From positions 2,842,089 through 2,906,088 of the forward strand of contig CAJINV010000001.1 in NCBI GenBank assembly GCA_905178155.1: a stretch of 64,000 nt of DNA. The letters are read 5' to 3'. Positions 12,629-25,393 of the stretch are shown here, one piece after another. Both the position numbers and the translations under genes were made by a program. Below the pieces are notes generated by a model, which saw only the letters and a list, made by a program, of their open reading frames with translations, had not been told where the DNA came from and did no database searches. The number at the start of each line of letters is the position of its first letter. Position 1 is the first letter of the stretch. The stretch comes from Amoebophrya sp. A120. Its lineage: Eukaryota > Sar > Dinophyceae > Syndiniales > Amoebophryaceae.

Positions 12629-13830
12629 TTTCTAGTAGGTGGTGGCTGTTCTGGAGCGGATGCGGGAATGCGAAGTGAAAACACAACGTTCACAGGAGCG
12701 TATAGAAGAAGCGCTAGCAAGAGTCCACCTCCACATGTCCTTTAAAAAAATCGCACACCACAGGAGATCTACTACAGTGACCTTTTGGCAGAAGAGTTCG
12801 TTCTTGGGTTTCCAGTAATTGGGCTCTTTTCTTTCTCGATGTCGAAAAGAAAACGAGAAGCCAAAAATGGACGACACACAAACTTCGTGAGAAAAGATTA
12901 TCCGACACGGAAGCTAGCGCTAGGGCATAAAGGACGACGACGAAGACGATCGCGAGGGTTTCAAAATACGTTGATCTGACAAAATAGGTAGCTCTCACCA
13001 CACCTCTCAAATTCGAAACATCACTCGAAAACATCAGGTGGTCCTCATCATCACATATTGAGGAAGTCGACGCATTAGCATTACTTGGCGGAGTGGCAAT
13101 ATTGCGAGACGACCACGATTGCGTTGCTGTGCGGGATGATCCACCCAGCGCGATGAAGGAGTGAACAACACCGTGATAGCCGCATGTCTATGCCATTGAA
13201 GCGACCACATCCATATATTAAATGAAGACACCACATCCACAAATGATCGCGAGAGAAGGAGTTGACTGGGTATTGCTGTAACTAGGTAGTGTCAACGAGC
13301 ATCATGATATGACTCCGAGCGGTGAGTGCAACATCTACCGTCCACGCACCTCCACTTGCTTTAACTCCGCCCGCTCCCCGTAACGGTCCCGGACGTGTGC
13401 CTGCAAGAGATGGGGACAATCACCGCCCCGGGCAAAATGCAACCACGCATCTGCAGGCTTCGTCTCGATGAGGCACCTGTTTCAATGGTTGGGAAAAGAT
13501 CCAAACGGCCAAGCCGGTGGGCATTTCTCGCAACCCCCCCAGGGGGGCGCGTAGCTCTATCAGAATCATGGACACCAAAGAACAGAAGAGAAGACAAACA
13601 AAAACAAAAAAAAAAGCAAAAAGGTGGCCGGGCTCCCGGAGGTATCAAAGTTCTTAGTGGAATGGGGATCGATCGCAGCAGCAGCGAGAGACCCGCCCTC
13701 GCTTGAGGTATAAAAGTTCGCGGAATGGGGATCGGTTTGCCTCGCGAAAAGTACCAGTAATTGCGAAGCGCCGACAGGTACAGGCGAAGTTCCTGCTGTG
13801 TTCTGCAAGCGCCTTTAGTTCTTGGTTGCG
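12629..13830. other. Intergenic region upstream of the IQ-repeat gene
   Basis: No convincing gene on either strand. It contains A-rich runs near 13590-13620 and two diverged copies of a segment of about 75 bp ending in GGAATGGGGATCG (13640-13675 and 13705-13735). It should contain the promoter of the 3469-12628 gene, but no recognisable core element is visible. Confidence 0.4.
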
Positions 13831-14890
13831 GTTAGTGTCGCGATGCCCTTTCGGGACCGCTAGACCTTTTCCGATGCCATCTCGCGTTGTCGCTCTGCAG
13901 CAAGCAGTTCCTGTACAGAGTTAGTTTCGCGATGCCCTTTCGTGACCGCTAGACCTTTTCCGATGCCATCTCGCGCTGTCGCCCTGCAGCAAGCAGTTCT
14001 TTTACAGAGTCAGTTTCGCGATGCCCTTTCGGGACCGCTAGACCTTCTCCAAGACAGCCTCGCGCTGTGATGTAAGCACTTCAGAGTTAGTTTCGCAGTG
14101 CCCTTTCGGGCCCGCTAGACCTTTTCCGATGCCATCTCACGCTATCCTGCAAGCACTTTCTGTGCGGAGTTGATCTCGCGATGCCCCTTCGGGACCACGT
14201 GACTTATTCCGAGACAGTGTTGCCTTGTCGTGCCAGCTGCGCTTGTTCATCCGGCTGCGTTGCCCTGCCAGGACTTGTCCCGAGGTACTCTCAAGATGCC
14301 CTGCCGGGACTTATTCCGAGGCACTCTCGCGTTGTGCTGCCAGCACATTATTTTGCGAGATATTTCGCTCGCGATGCCCTGCCGGCAATGGTTCATCCGA
14401 CTGCAGCGCCCTGCAAGGACGAGCTTCGAGGTGTTCTCGCGTTTTGGTTTTGCTGCCAGCAAATACTCCGAGATATTGTTATGTCGCAATGCCCTGCCGG
14501 CAATCGTCCCGACTGCGTACCCCTGCCAGGAGTTGTAACTGCATCGCCGTGTTATTATCGCGATTCCGCGCCGAGCATTATGCCGAGGCACTCTCGCGCT
14601 GAGCTTGCGCTGCCAGCACTTGCTCCGAGATATTTTGCATCTCGCGTCGCCCTTCTGCCAGCAATCGCCCCAACTGCGTCGACCTGCCAGGACTGGTTGT
14701 ATCGAGGTACTCTCGCAATGCCCTGCCGGGACTTATTCCGAGGTGATCTTGCGTTGCGCTGCCAGTACTTTTTGTTGGTTCCGAGATCAGATGTTTATCT
14801 CGCACTGCAGCTCTTCCAGGAAGATTTGTTCCCACGGCGTCGCTGTACCAAGTGGAGTTGTTCAAAACTGCTCGTGTCACCTTGTCCTGC
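13831..14890. repeat. Degenerate tandem satellite
   Basis: From 13831 a unit beginning GTTAGTTTCGCGATGCCC recurs at about 13920, 14009, 14086 and 14169 (periods 89, 89, 77 and 83). It shares the core CCCTTTCGGGACCGCTAGACC. From about 14200 to 14890 related shorter segments built on GATGCCCTGCCGGGACTTATTC and TCGCGTTGTGCTGCCAGCA continue with more divergence. A plus-strand frame stays open through most of it (14181-15218), but its translation only mirrors the repeat, so I do not call it a gene. Confidence 0.75.
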
Positions 14891-15029
14891 CGGGACTTCA
14901 GCCGTCTCCGCGTTTATTCTCGAGCGTCGTAGTCGCGCGCTATTTCGGTGGAACAGAAGGTCCCACTCCCGCATCTTGATCGCCAGCACCTCTTTGGTGA
15001 CTAAGAGCGTCGCGCCGCTGCTTTTATCG

Positions 15030-16202
15030 TTAACTTTCGTGGCACGACCCGGGAGATTCAGACTCCCGAGACAGGGCAACCAATGTCATCAGGAAGCCTC
15101 GCAGCGCGGGAATTTCGATTTCTGCGCTACTACTGAAGATGAAGTTCGGCCGTCTCAGCACCGCAGATTTAGCACCAGCATGCGACTCGCGCACTCCGGT
15201 TCGGTGTATCCGGCATGAAGATACACCGCGAAGCGATAGAACTTCTCGTCGGCGCCGGGGACCGACAGCATGCTGTCGTTCAACTTCAGGTCGCACTCGC
15301 ATTTGCTTGTCGTTTTGCAAAAGAAGACCGGAGCCATCCATGGCACCCGGCACGCGATGGAAACCCTAAAACCCCTCAAACCCCAACCCGTGCCCTTGCG
15401 GCCCTAATTAGAATGTACGCTACTTCGAATCGCACGGAAAAAAATGCTTCGCTGTGACATTGTGACACAGAGGGTGTGACACACAAGTGCTCGTTTTGTT
15501 CTTACGTACGGAGGAAGGCAATAGTTCTTTCGCCGTGCTGGTCCTAAGGTAGGCGTAGGAGGCACGCGGGGAAGATATTATGTCTTTGTCATTCAGACCA
15601 AGCCTGTGCCTGTGAAGCATTTTTTTCGCGCGATACTTAGAATCGACCTTACCGTGTGTTTCCCTTTTCCTTATTCACAAGGACCATGATACCGAGATAC
15701 CGCTGGATCCCGTTCCTGATGTCCAGCGCCGAGACATCTTTCGGAAAGCCACTTCCTTCGAACAACATTCTTGTTTTTGTACCAACACAGAACACGACCT
15801 GAGAGCGACGCGCAGCGTTAAACTTAAACAATAAGAAAATCGAATTTGTTCGAAATAAACGTAAACCATACAACACAGCCAACGTGTTTATTCCCTACGC
15901 TAACTCGGAGATAAATACTGGCTCACCCACAGGCTCTTCAACAAACACAGTTAGTCGAGTGGTTGGCACAAAATAGTTCGGCTGCTTAGTTTATCAACGA
16001 GATTGAAATCCGCTAAGAAGTGGTCCTTCGCAACAATCGCGAAAACGTCGGTATTTGACAAGACTCTGCTGGACTGCGGAATGAGGGTGGCGACATGCAT
16101 GCGCTTCTTGTAAACGAAGACGAGTGCTTGTGCTAAGTGTGATCGTTTGCGTTTTTTCATAACCAATCTGTCGGCGGAGCATTGCAAACAGCTGAAGAGC
16201 AA
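15030..16202 (-). CDS. Possible multi-exon gene, exons only partly resolved
   Basis: Several minus-strand pieces look like real exons, but I could not join them into one clean frame. One runs from an acceptor at about 15813 (CTCTCAG) to a GTAAGG donor near 15655 and encodes VVFCVGTKTRMLFEGSG. The next is a short piece from CTTAG near 15550 to GTACGTAAG near 15515. Then comes a stretch below about 15365 with a natural-looking frame (FYRFAVYLHAGYTEPEC) ending at a stop at 15155, while a second frame stays open to 15030. Upstream, 15951-16202 encodes VFAIVAKDHFLADFNLVDKL in a plausible frame. It could be a decayed gene or one with an unusual intron. No family recognised. Confidence 0.3.
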
Positions 16203-16773
16203 GAAACATACTCAGCATCAGGCTTTAGACATGAACATGATCAAGTTCTTGCTTCTGTAGTCAGTGCCACCGGCATTGGACCCCTTGCTATCATACTTCC
16301 GTGCTACTGCATGGTTTTATTCATCTTCACTGTGACAATGTTTGTGTGTACCATTCAAGATATGGTAATTTGTCAACGACAACGTTATGGACTTCTGTGA
16401 TATTCGTATTCCCGTTATTCAACGATCTAGTGACATCTCTACTTCGACATATTCCTTCACTTCTTCAACATATTTTGGTAGTCCCTTCGAGGTAACATTC
16501 TTCAACAATATCCATATCGTGTACAATATGCAAAGCCTAATAATGTGAATGCCGTTAATTTGCACGAACAAAAAAGAAACTCTGCCAAGTTTATTTACAT
16601 TTTGAAACCATCCTATGCGTTTATTTTGTAAATCCCATGTGAAACTTCATGTGGTGCATGACTCAACGTAATTTGCAACAGCTGGATGAATCGAACTTTC
16701 TCAATATCTTTCTATTTGTATTGCGCTATGCATCAAATTCTATGATAATTCAAAACTTTTTCTTTTTTCTCAA
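16203..16773. other. AT-rich intergenic stretch
   Basis: Nothing supported here. The short plus-strand ORF from 16182 lacks splice or family evidence. Confidence 0.35.
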
Positions 16774-17119
16774 ATTTGGAGATCAAAACAAGAACTACTG
16801 CTTGCCGACGACTTCCTGTTGCACCACTGGCCTCCTCCGCGAACAGAAACACGCTTGGCCTCTTCAAGTTGTTGAATGTTTGCTTCGGATTGAAGCTGCT
16901 TGAGGATGCCGATGCTGTTTGAGTCGCGATGGATCTCTCCGACCGCACAAAGTTCGTCGTTGTACTTGTGCCGGCGGTTGCTTGCTGCGAATGATTCGTC
17001 GTTGGGCGAGAGTCAATCTTCTTTGCGCCGATATTTGCTGGCCTCTGCGGCTGCGTATCGGAAGAATCAGAATGCCTGGCGAGACGAGCTACCGACGCAA
17101 TGGGATCGTTATTGGTGGC
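16774..17119 (-). pseudogene. Chimeric duplicate: end of Sfi1-like gene fused to an internal piece of the IQ-gene first exon
   Basis: Bases about 16774-16812 match the last 38 bp of the Sfi1-like coding region (17794-17831), including GAACTACTGCTTGCCGACGA. Immediately after, about 16813-17119 match 11469-11775 inside exon 1 of the IQ-repeat gene, with scattered substitutions and a few small indels. The same reading frame stays open (PQRPANIGAKKIDSRPTTN) but has no proper start or continuation. It lies between its two source genes. Most likely a duplication formed by template switching or end joining, not a working gene. Confidence 0.8.
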
Positions 17120-17790
17120 AGCGTCAACACTCCGAGACATCTGAAAAGAAGCAATACTGTGACCGCAACATCATCAACCTGTGGCCATGTGACGATGATA
17201 GTACACGTCAGGAACAATGCCTGGAGACACACCAGGCACTGTACTAGTAGAAACATCGGAGTTTCACGGTTTTGTGTTTGCTCTTGCTATGCATGTCGTC
17301 CATCTCCATACGTTATCACATTGATACTCATCTGGTTAGATGTGCCAAATAAAGTGCAATCATGATTCATATGTGTGCATTATGACGTCGCCAACATTCG
17401 CATTCCCATGACAGACTTGTTAAAGATGACTTTTCAACTTTTGCTCCTACTAAGACAAATTTTTCATGAATGGAAAACTTACGAACTTCGTCAAGACGAA
17501 ACTGTACAAACCAAATTTACTTTATCGATGCTATTGGAAACTACAAGAAGAGACTCAATTTTTGTTTTTACCCCTAGAAATCGTCCAATTGTATGTACAT
17601 TGATGATACTTTCTTACAAAACAGACGAATGACTTCTCTATATGACGACCCAATGTGAGACTCAGATTTTCTACTTATCGATATCGTATTCCTATTCGCA
17701 ATCTCCAGCACCTGAAGCGTGCAAAATCGAAAGAAACAACATTTCTTTTGTATGACGATGACCACCACCACGTATAAATATTTCTCATGA
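17120..17790. other. AT-rich 3' flank of the Sfi1-like gene
   Basis: Low-GC sequence with stop codons in all frames apart from a short plus-strand ORF (17375-17632) without supporting signals. No repeat or RNA gene recognised. Confidence 0.35.
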
Positions 17791-20700
17791 TTAGATTTGG
17801 AGATCAAAACAAGAACTACTGCTTGCCGACGAAGACAGTAACGGATCATCAGCACCACTGCCACACCCGTATTCCCCCGCTGGGAACGCGCCTCCGGACG
17901 CGACTTTCCACTGGCGCTCCGCTTTTTGCGCCCGCGCTCGGGAGCGCCACAGCATGAACAGCGCCGTGATCCGGGTCTGCCGCCTCTCGTCGCGACGCAG
18001 ACGCAGCGTGCGACGGATGCGCATGACACGGGCCCAGTTTTGGAAAAGGTCCTGCCGGAGGTTCTCTTGCTGGAGCAGGTGGAGCTGGTGCTTCACTTTC
18101 TGCAGCTTGGAGACGAAGTTGAGTTGCGCGGTATGCAAGGATTTGCGATGAAGAGTTTGCCCATGCCAGGCGAGGAAAACGGAGGATTTGACCAGTTGGT
18201 CGGTTTTCTTACTGACAGTTTGTCCAACACTCGCGCGACAGTGCTTGGCAGAAGCAGTCACCGCACGCCAGGCTGCGACGAGAGAATGCGAGTAGACAGC
18301 GTCATCCTGTCCAGCGAAGTGGTGGTGCTGCTGCGATATTTTCCTCCGCAAACGCGTACCAGACACGGCATTTCGCCAAGAAGAAACCGCCTGTTGCAAC
18401 AGAGTCGCGTTTGCTTGCTGCCGCAACTCGTCGACGAGGAAAAAAATCTTTCGGCGGTTTTTCGCGTAGACTTTTACAGCGAAGAAGCATTCACTTAAAA
18501 CAGCAGTGTTTCTTTCCCGCTCGGCTAAGCTACAAGCTTTTTCGACCGCTTCGCACTTCTCCATTTTCGACCGGGTCAACTTCTCCTCCGATTTCCTGTG
18601 CACCATCATGTCTTTCCAACCACGGAGCGTCTGTGACAAAAGCAAAACGTTTTCTCGTTCTACCTTTCCGGCGACTTGTTGCTTGATCATCTTCCCCCGC
18701 ACACAACTTCGCGTCCACCAGTTCCGCAGCACTTGTCGGCAAATCAAAGCTTCCACTCCGGCGGTGAGCGCCATCCCGATCCGCTGGATGCTCTTCCGCG
18801 ACCGGATTGTGTGCCGCTGCAGGTGGTGAAGGTTGGTTTGCAGAGTGGTGTTGAGCCAGGCGGCAAAGAAGGTTTGTACCAGCTGGTCGGAACGTGTGGT
18901 CGTTAGGTTCTGGAAATGGAGATGTACCGCTTTTTTCCTCGTCGCGTTCGTTTTCCAGGAGTGGAAGATGGTGGACATCAACTTTTTCTCCGCGGTGGTT
19001 TCACCCAGATTATTCAAGCGGGTCAGCATTTGTTCTTTGTTGTTTTTCTGCTTATCCGCTGTTGCGAGTGCTACCCACGCGTGGAAACACTGCAGCTTCA
19101 AGACGGTTTGGCGGTACTTTGTTTTCAAAACAGCAGTGGTGCTTTTTAACTGCTTCTGCTTTTTCTCGGTTTTGCTCGACGAACTTGCCAGTTTCCACGC
19201 ATCGAAGACCCGAAGGCATTTGTGAAGTGAAAAGACTTTCCAGGACAACTTACTCACCACCGTCTCGCTCTTGTCGTGCGCCACCTGAAACTCGAGTAAA
19301 GTGTTCGCCAAGCGGTTGGCGCTCGTTTCCAAATGCTTCGCTTCGTGGGAATGGCAGTTGTCACTTTTCTGCATTTTCTGCAACAACGTCGCGTGCCGCC
19401 AACGAAGGAAGACCCAGTTCAAAGCGGCGCTTTCGACAATGACCCACTGTTTCTGCAGCAAGGCGGACTTTTCCTTCAAGTGCGCCTGGAAAGCGGTGTC
19501 CAGCTGCTGCTTGTGCTTCTTTTCTACAGCAAATTCTTTCCAGAGTTGTAAGACTTCGACTTTGCAGGATTGTTCATCTCTGTTTTTCCCCCGAACAAAA
19601 AATGCCGCAGCAGACTCCTTTGCGAGAAACCGCAACTTCTCCACTTTCTGCTCTTTCAGGACCGAGCCCCAAGCCAGCAAAACCGCTTTCTTGACCAATG
19701 AACGACTACTCGGGTTGTTCTCCTGACGCGTCAGTAAGTTCTCCGTCATTGTTTTCTTCGCTTTCTCTAGCCGGGTGTGCAAACTACAGGTCAACCAAGT
19801 TGAAAACGAGATTTCCTTCTTCTGCAAATCGCCCTTCCGCTTCTCCGCGCGCGCGACCTTCAGCGGATTGGCACTCACCGAGCAGGTCCAAGATTTGAAG
19901 AAGTGCAACAAAACCGCATGGTCGTTTTGCGCAGCGACCAGGGCAAACACGGTTGCGAGTTTGCTGGCGTTTTTCCTCGATTCGTTCGCCTTTTCCGCCC
20001 AGGTGTCGAAAAACAACTGCAAGGCGCACTTCTTGTCCCCATCCGTTGCAGTGGAGCACAGGAGCGACAGCCGGCCAAACGTGTTTTTCAACTTCGCAAA
20101 AGCCGCCTCCTGCGCAACCGTTTTCACTTTGGTCTGCAGCGATTCGACGTGACGTGTGGCGATTTCCGCGTCGACCACTTCCTTCCAGTTGAGAAGTACA
20201 GCTTGGAGTAACTGTCGTTTGTCGGAGTGCTGGAAGAAAAGTTGTTTCAACTTCTGCACTGCGTGGTTTGTCCGGTTTTCATTCAGCGAGTCTTTCAACA
20301 AGTTCATTTGCACGACTTGAATTTCTTCCTTCGTGGTCACAAACCAGCTAGTAAAGCAGTCACGTAGCAACTGATCCTCACTAGTGGAGAACACCGTCCG
20401 CAACTTGCTCACCCCGAGGTTTGTCAGCCGGTTCTTGAACTTTTGCTGCTTTTCCGCCAAAACTGCTTCCGTCCAGGACAAAAACGCCGTCCTGAGCATG
20501 TACTGATCCCCGAACCACCACCGCAACCTGGCCAACCCCGCTTCCCGGGCCTTCAAAGTCAGCGCCAACTGTTCGTCTTTCCGTTTTTTGTCGCACGTTT
20601 CCTCTTTCCAAGTCGCGAAGCAGTCCGTAACCAGCGCCGACGCGTGCTGCAGCTTCAGCGTTTCAAACGACTTTAGCGCCCGGGGCCAGAGCTTTTGTTG

Positions 20701-23700
20701 GTCGCGCTTCAGGTTCGCGACAATCTCGGTTTTGGTCTGTTCCTTCCAGTTGGTGAAGAAAAGGAGAAGATCGGTGGTTCTGCCGGCTTTATCCTCCGCC
20801 GGCACGAAGAACTTCAGCAACTTGGCCGCGTGCGCCGCTTCGCTCGCCTTCTTCGAATCCGAAGACTGCTGGAGCTGAAGCTTGTGCGCGGCGGTTAATT
20901 TTCCGATGACCGTTTCCCGAGACCAGGTGTGAAACAGGGTAGAGAGTAAATACGCGTCACTGCGTTCCTCCGCGGAAAGCTTCTCATACGTCGAGACGTG
21001 CATCCTCGCGAGGGCGGCCAGTCGGTCCTTTAACAGACTCTGCTGCTTTCGCTGGAGTAGAGCAGTGTTCCATCCCTTGAAGAGTTTCAGCATTTTTTGC
21101 TTCGGATTGTTGTCGGAAAACAAAGTCGAGGTGCCGGTCAGCTTCTGCAACTTTTCGAACGCAGTAGATTGCTTTTCCAAAGCCACTATTCGCTTTTTCT
21201 CCGCGAGAAGGTTGGACCACAGGCGGAAACAGAACTCCAGCATGGCTTTTGCATGGGACGCCGCCATTGCGGACGCGGCCGCGGTCATTGCATTTCCCTT
21301 AGACCTTTTCACCATTTCCGCGGCACGCTCGCAACGGTTCAGCAGCGTTTCGCGCGCCCAGATGCGGATGACGGAGTGCTGCAAAGTGGTGGAATGGTTT
21401 TCAATTTGCGCCTCCGCCTTGACAACTGCTGCCTTCCGCAGAACGGTTTGCTTGGTCACTTGTTGCCGCCACTCGCGCAAGACCACTCCGCACCAACTCC
21501 GTTGCTGCCGGACGACCAGCACCTGGCCGAACATGTGCCGCACGTGGTTGCACAACTGATCCATGGTCGTGGTCGGTTTTTTCTCGACGATTCTCGACGT
21601 TTGGAGCTGTTTCGGAAACGCTGGATGAACAGGTGCTGCGTTTTCAACGGTACGTGTCTGCTGATTGTGTTTGCTTTGTTCAAAGTGCTTTTTCGTGTTC
21701 CACTGCTGTTGCTGCTGGATATTAACCACCGGCGAACCGTCGGCGAGCAGTGTCGGAAACCGATCCATGGATGCTGCGAGGCTCTTGCGTGTCTGTTCGT
21801 TTAACGAATTCATCGGCGTTGTGTAGACAAGACTTTGCGACGAAGCAAGACTCGGATCTTCCACCAGACCATTTTCTCCAGCCGCAGCCTTGATTTCCGA
21901 CAGACGGGAGGGACTCGCCAGACTTTGACTGCTATTCGAAGCTGTAGTGGCGGCTCCCCAGTTGCTCGCTGCGGTGGTCGTGGCAAAGGAGGTTTCCTGC
22001 AGTTGTTCTGGGTCTGCGCCTCCACCAACCGCGAGCGCCCCTTTCGCGATCGCAAAAGCGGCCTTCTGGAAGTGCTTTTCCAATTCCTTATCGGCCTTCC
22101 GCTGGTACAGCTGGTTTTCCATATCAAGTGCAAAAATGTTTGGGTCTGGATGATTGCAACTTGTCATGCTAAATCTGCATGAGGCAAAAAACTGTGTTGC
22201 ATGATTGCCAAAAGTTGCGCGCTTTTGATCTAGTCGAGAGGCAGTTTCTCGTGCAGGATAGGCATTAGAAAGGTCTCACAGAGTCTGTCATGCTATGTCC
22301 TACATGCCAGACCGAGACCTCATGGGTCATGGAAAACCTGCATGACAAATCTGGCAACCTTCGAGACCCAGACATTTTTGCAATCCATATTCCACACTGC
22401 AGTGCCAATTGGTGAACACGCGGGACAGCACCCGCCTGCTGGAGCGCAAAGCGCAGAGGTTTGCGACACGGGACCGGCCCGCCAAATCCCTCCGCATCCG
22501 CTTCTCCTCGTTGACGTCCAATTTCCAGGCGAGGAAGCACAAACGCTGGAGAACTATCCTGAGTAAAAACGTCCCCACCCCATAGTCAAGTTGGGAAATC
22601 TGCAACGCAAATCTTCAAGGTTTGGGAGTTGTGCATGACAAGTCTCCATCTGCAGCGCAGTGCTGGTTAGCAAGGGAAGCCGCATGAGAAAGCCACTTTC
22701 TCATCCTGTTTACAGCATTACAGATTCCAAAACACGACTGTAAATGCCTCTCACGGAGATGCGCATTACAAATGTTCCTGTAATCGCAAATCTGCATCAC
22801 AACTATGGGGTGCGTACGTTTTTACTCAGGATAAGAACGTCTAATTGCTCATGTCTGCGGTTGCGGAGTTGCTTGCTGCTGCACTTCTCCAGCATCGGGT
22901 CCAGGATAGTGGAACGGTAGGTGGCGGAAGTCTGCAACTTCTGCTCTAAAGACGTAACTCGCCAGGCGAGAAACAGGTGGATCGCAGTGGCGGTCGCTGC
23001 ATTTTTCGCTGAAGATATTTGTCTTCCCTCGTCGTTTTGAAGGTCTTGCAGTTGCTTTTTGCAGACGAAGTCGACAGCGGTGAGTCGAGCGGTTTTTGCG
23101 GAAAGTTTGACTCTATCAAATGCAAAAATGTCTGGGTCTGGGAGAATCCGAGATTTGTCATGCAGTTTTTTCAAGCTCCCCCACGTCTGGAATTATGCAG
23201 GGCCTAGCATGTGCATGACAGGTTCTGCAGCTCCTTGATGATGCGTATTCTGCATGAGAAATGCCCTGTCAGCATGGCCGGAAGTGGGCACTTTTTGCAC
23301 GTCTGCATCACAGATCTTTGTAGGATCCGAAACACGCATCACAAGTTGCAACCTTCCAGACCCAGACATTTTTGCATTTGATAGACTCGCTGCAGATTTT
23401 TCCACTCATCGAAGCAATGTTGTCGCAGAAGTGCAGAGTTCAACCTTTTAACTTTCTCCACTTGCTGGAAGTGCGCTTTGCGGTTGGTATTTACGCTCTG
23501 CACGTGACTCTTCCAATTTGCGAAAATGTGATGAAGTTCGGTTTTGCCGAAGTGGTGCTCGAGGATGGCAACACGGTTCATCTTTTGCTGCACGACGCCC
23601 GCCTGGAAAGCACAATTCTCTATTTTTTGCTGATCCGAGGTTGTTTGCATGCGCCAAAGTTGGAATGTACTTGCGAGGAAGAGTTCATTATTCGATCTTG

Positions 23701-25393
23701 TCGTGACTTTTCCTTGAAGCTTCTGCAGTTTTGTCACTGCTTTGTTCCGACTTGCCTTCTTCGCCCATTTCGAAAATGCTTGAGAGAGTAGAAGCGTCTC
23801 TTTGTTCTGCAAAACTTCCGACCGCAGATTCCGTTGCTGCTTGTGATTCTTCACTAGCGATTTCCAGGCACTGAAGACGCCTTTCTGCGAATTCTTTGAC
23901 AGTTTTTTCTGCGAGAAGAGCAGGTGCTTCAAGTGGGAGTTGCGCTTCGACACACGCTCCGACGCTTCCTTCCAGAGAACGAACGCGTTGGACTTTCGCG
24001 AGAAGTTGCAGGTCACAGTAGTTGTACCTCCAACAAAACCGCCGCCGACTGCGCGCGCGCTCTTCAAGAAATTCTTCATTTGCAACTTTTCCGCCATTTC
24101 CACCTGCTGTTTCCGCTGCCGCCTCTTCGCGGCGACGGAGCTCCACGCGTGGAAGGTTCCACTGCAGGTCGCTATCCCGCGGAGCCGCTCCGACCACTTT
24201 TCGATGGTGAAGCCGTTCTTCTCTCGTTTCTTCCCGACGGAACGCCAGGCCTTGAAGGCCGTTTTCGCGAACTGCTTTTGCTGCTGCATCGAGCGGCCGT
24301 GCATCCGCTTGACCTGCGTGTCGAAACCTGCTTTCAGGGTTAGCGCCGCAGCCTCGATTTTCCGTTCGGCGTGTTGCTGGACGTGTTGCAGTTCGAACTT
24401 GTGGTTGACGTGGGACGCTTTCTGTTTCGTTTCCGCCTCTCGTAACTTCGTCTCCACCGCGGCGTGGTGTTCCGCGACTTGGCGGAGCTTGGATTCGAGC
24501 GCTTTTCGTTCGCGGTCCTGTAGTTGTGGTATTTGGGAAAATGGAAGCACATGTAAACAATTTATGCGTACTATGTGGAGGTAGAAGAAGTACAAAGGCA
24601 TGAACAACAACACCGAACAGCAACATGCTATTCACGAAGGAAAAGCACCAATAGCCATCAATACGAAGAGTTTCTTTTCAACTTCCGACTGTTCATGCAG
24701 GCCCTGTAGCTCCTGCAATGCAGATTTCAACGCCCGGTCGCTGTCGATGCCACCAAGTTCTTCCCGGTGGGTAATGTCCGTTTGCGACACCGCCGTAGTC
24801 AGTGTCTTCGTTTCACTACTTTTCTCCAGTTTTTCCAATCGCGTACTGGCGTTCCGCAACTCCGCGTGCAGATGCGCGTTCTCCCGTAAGAGATTCTGCA
24901 ATTCCGTGTTCCAGGTCGAGGTTTGATCGGCATCCTGGTATAATTGCGCCGTCTTGCTAACAACCGTTGGATTCGGTTTGGGCACAGTAACCACAGGTGC
25001 GACAACCGCAACGACATTTGTTTCACTAGGAGCATGTGCAAGCGGCAAGAATTCCGATTGATGGTTATGTTTATCGCTGGTCCTGTCGTCATTGACGCGC
25101 GGACCAGCGCCAGCAACTCTATGGTTCTTCTGCGCGATGTAGCTAGCGTTATTTCCAGCGGGGGGCAACACGGATTTCATCTTCACCGACGCAATAAGGG
25201 ACGCTTCGGTTTGCAGTTTTCGAGCCGACACAGAAGATGCAGGCCGCACACTGCCGCTGTTGTCGTAGCTGTTTGGCCGCTTGCAGGACGAAGATCCTCG
25301 TGCCGACGCTGTGTTCGACGTGCCTCGAACCCGGACACCGCTCGGTGCTGGGGGTCGCCGGGCGGAGCTATAGAGTTCGTGGCTAGTAGACAT
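17791..25393 (-). CDS. Sfi1-like centrin-binding repeat protein
   Basis: Exons: 24665-25393, 23384-24517, 22834-23108, 22390-22549 and 17791-22116, about 2207 aa. The first intron is GT-AG (TTC/GTATTG ... CTACAG/GACCGC); the other three are introners. Residues 1-200 are Ser/Pro-rich, followed by a coiled coil (LQNLLRENAHLHAELRNAS). The rest is a long series of roughly 30-40-residue helical repeats, each centred on an aromatic pair: FKAWRSV, FHAWSSV, FSAWKSL, FANWKSH, FDEWKNL, FTNWKEQ, FHSWKTN, FDAWKLA. More than 20 are visible. This is the hallmark of Sfi1, which forms an extended helix binding centrin at spindle poles and basal bodies. The ATG at 25393 opens the frame. A centrosome or basal-body scaffold is a strong family inference. 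The last 38 bp recur in the chimeric duplicate downstream. Confidence 0.8.
22122..22389. mobile_element. Introner, family A (268 bp), intron in Sfi1-like gene
   Basis: Family-A ends, the distal one diverged (TATGGATTGC instead of TATCAAATGC). Flanking duplication TTCCA at 22117-22121 and 22390-22394. Removal joins NWHCSVE to NQLYQRK in phase 0. Interior resembles 30973-31233 in the same orientation. Confidence 0.85.
22555..22833. mobile_element. Introner, family B (279 bp), intron in Sfi1-like gene
   Basis: Family-B ends with TATCCTGAGTAAAAACG at both sides. Perfect duplication AGAAC at 22550-22554 and 22834-22838. Removal restores QLDVLQRLCFLAW in phase 2. Its interior is the reverse complement of the element at 46374-46655. 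Confidence 0.9.
23114..23383. mobile_element. Introner, family A (270 bp), intron in Sfi1-like gene
   Basis: Near-perfect inverted ends TATCAAATGCAAAAATGTC. Perfect duplication GACTC at 23109-23113 and 23384-23388. Removal restores WKNLQRVKLSAKT in phase 0. Interior is the reverse complement of the element at 32124-32392. Confidence 0.92.

Noticed and set aside
14181-15218. Plus-strand ORF of 345 codons
   Set aside because: It is the translation of a degenerate tandem repeat on the strand opposite all other genes, without start or splice context.
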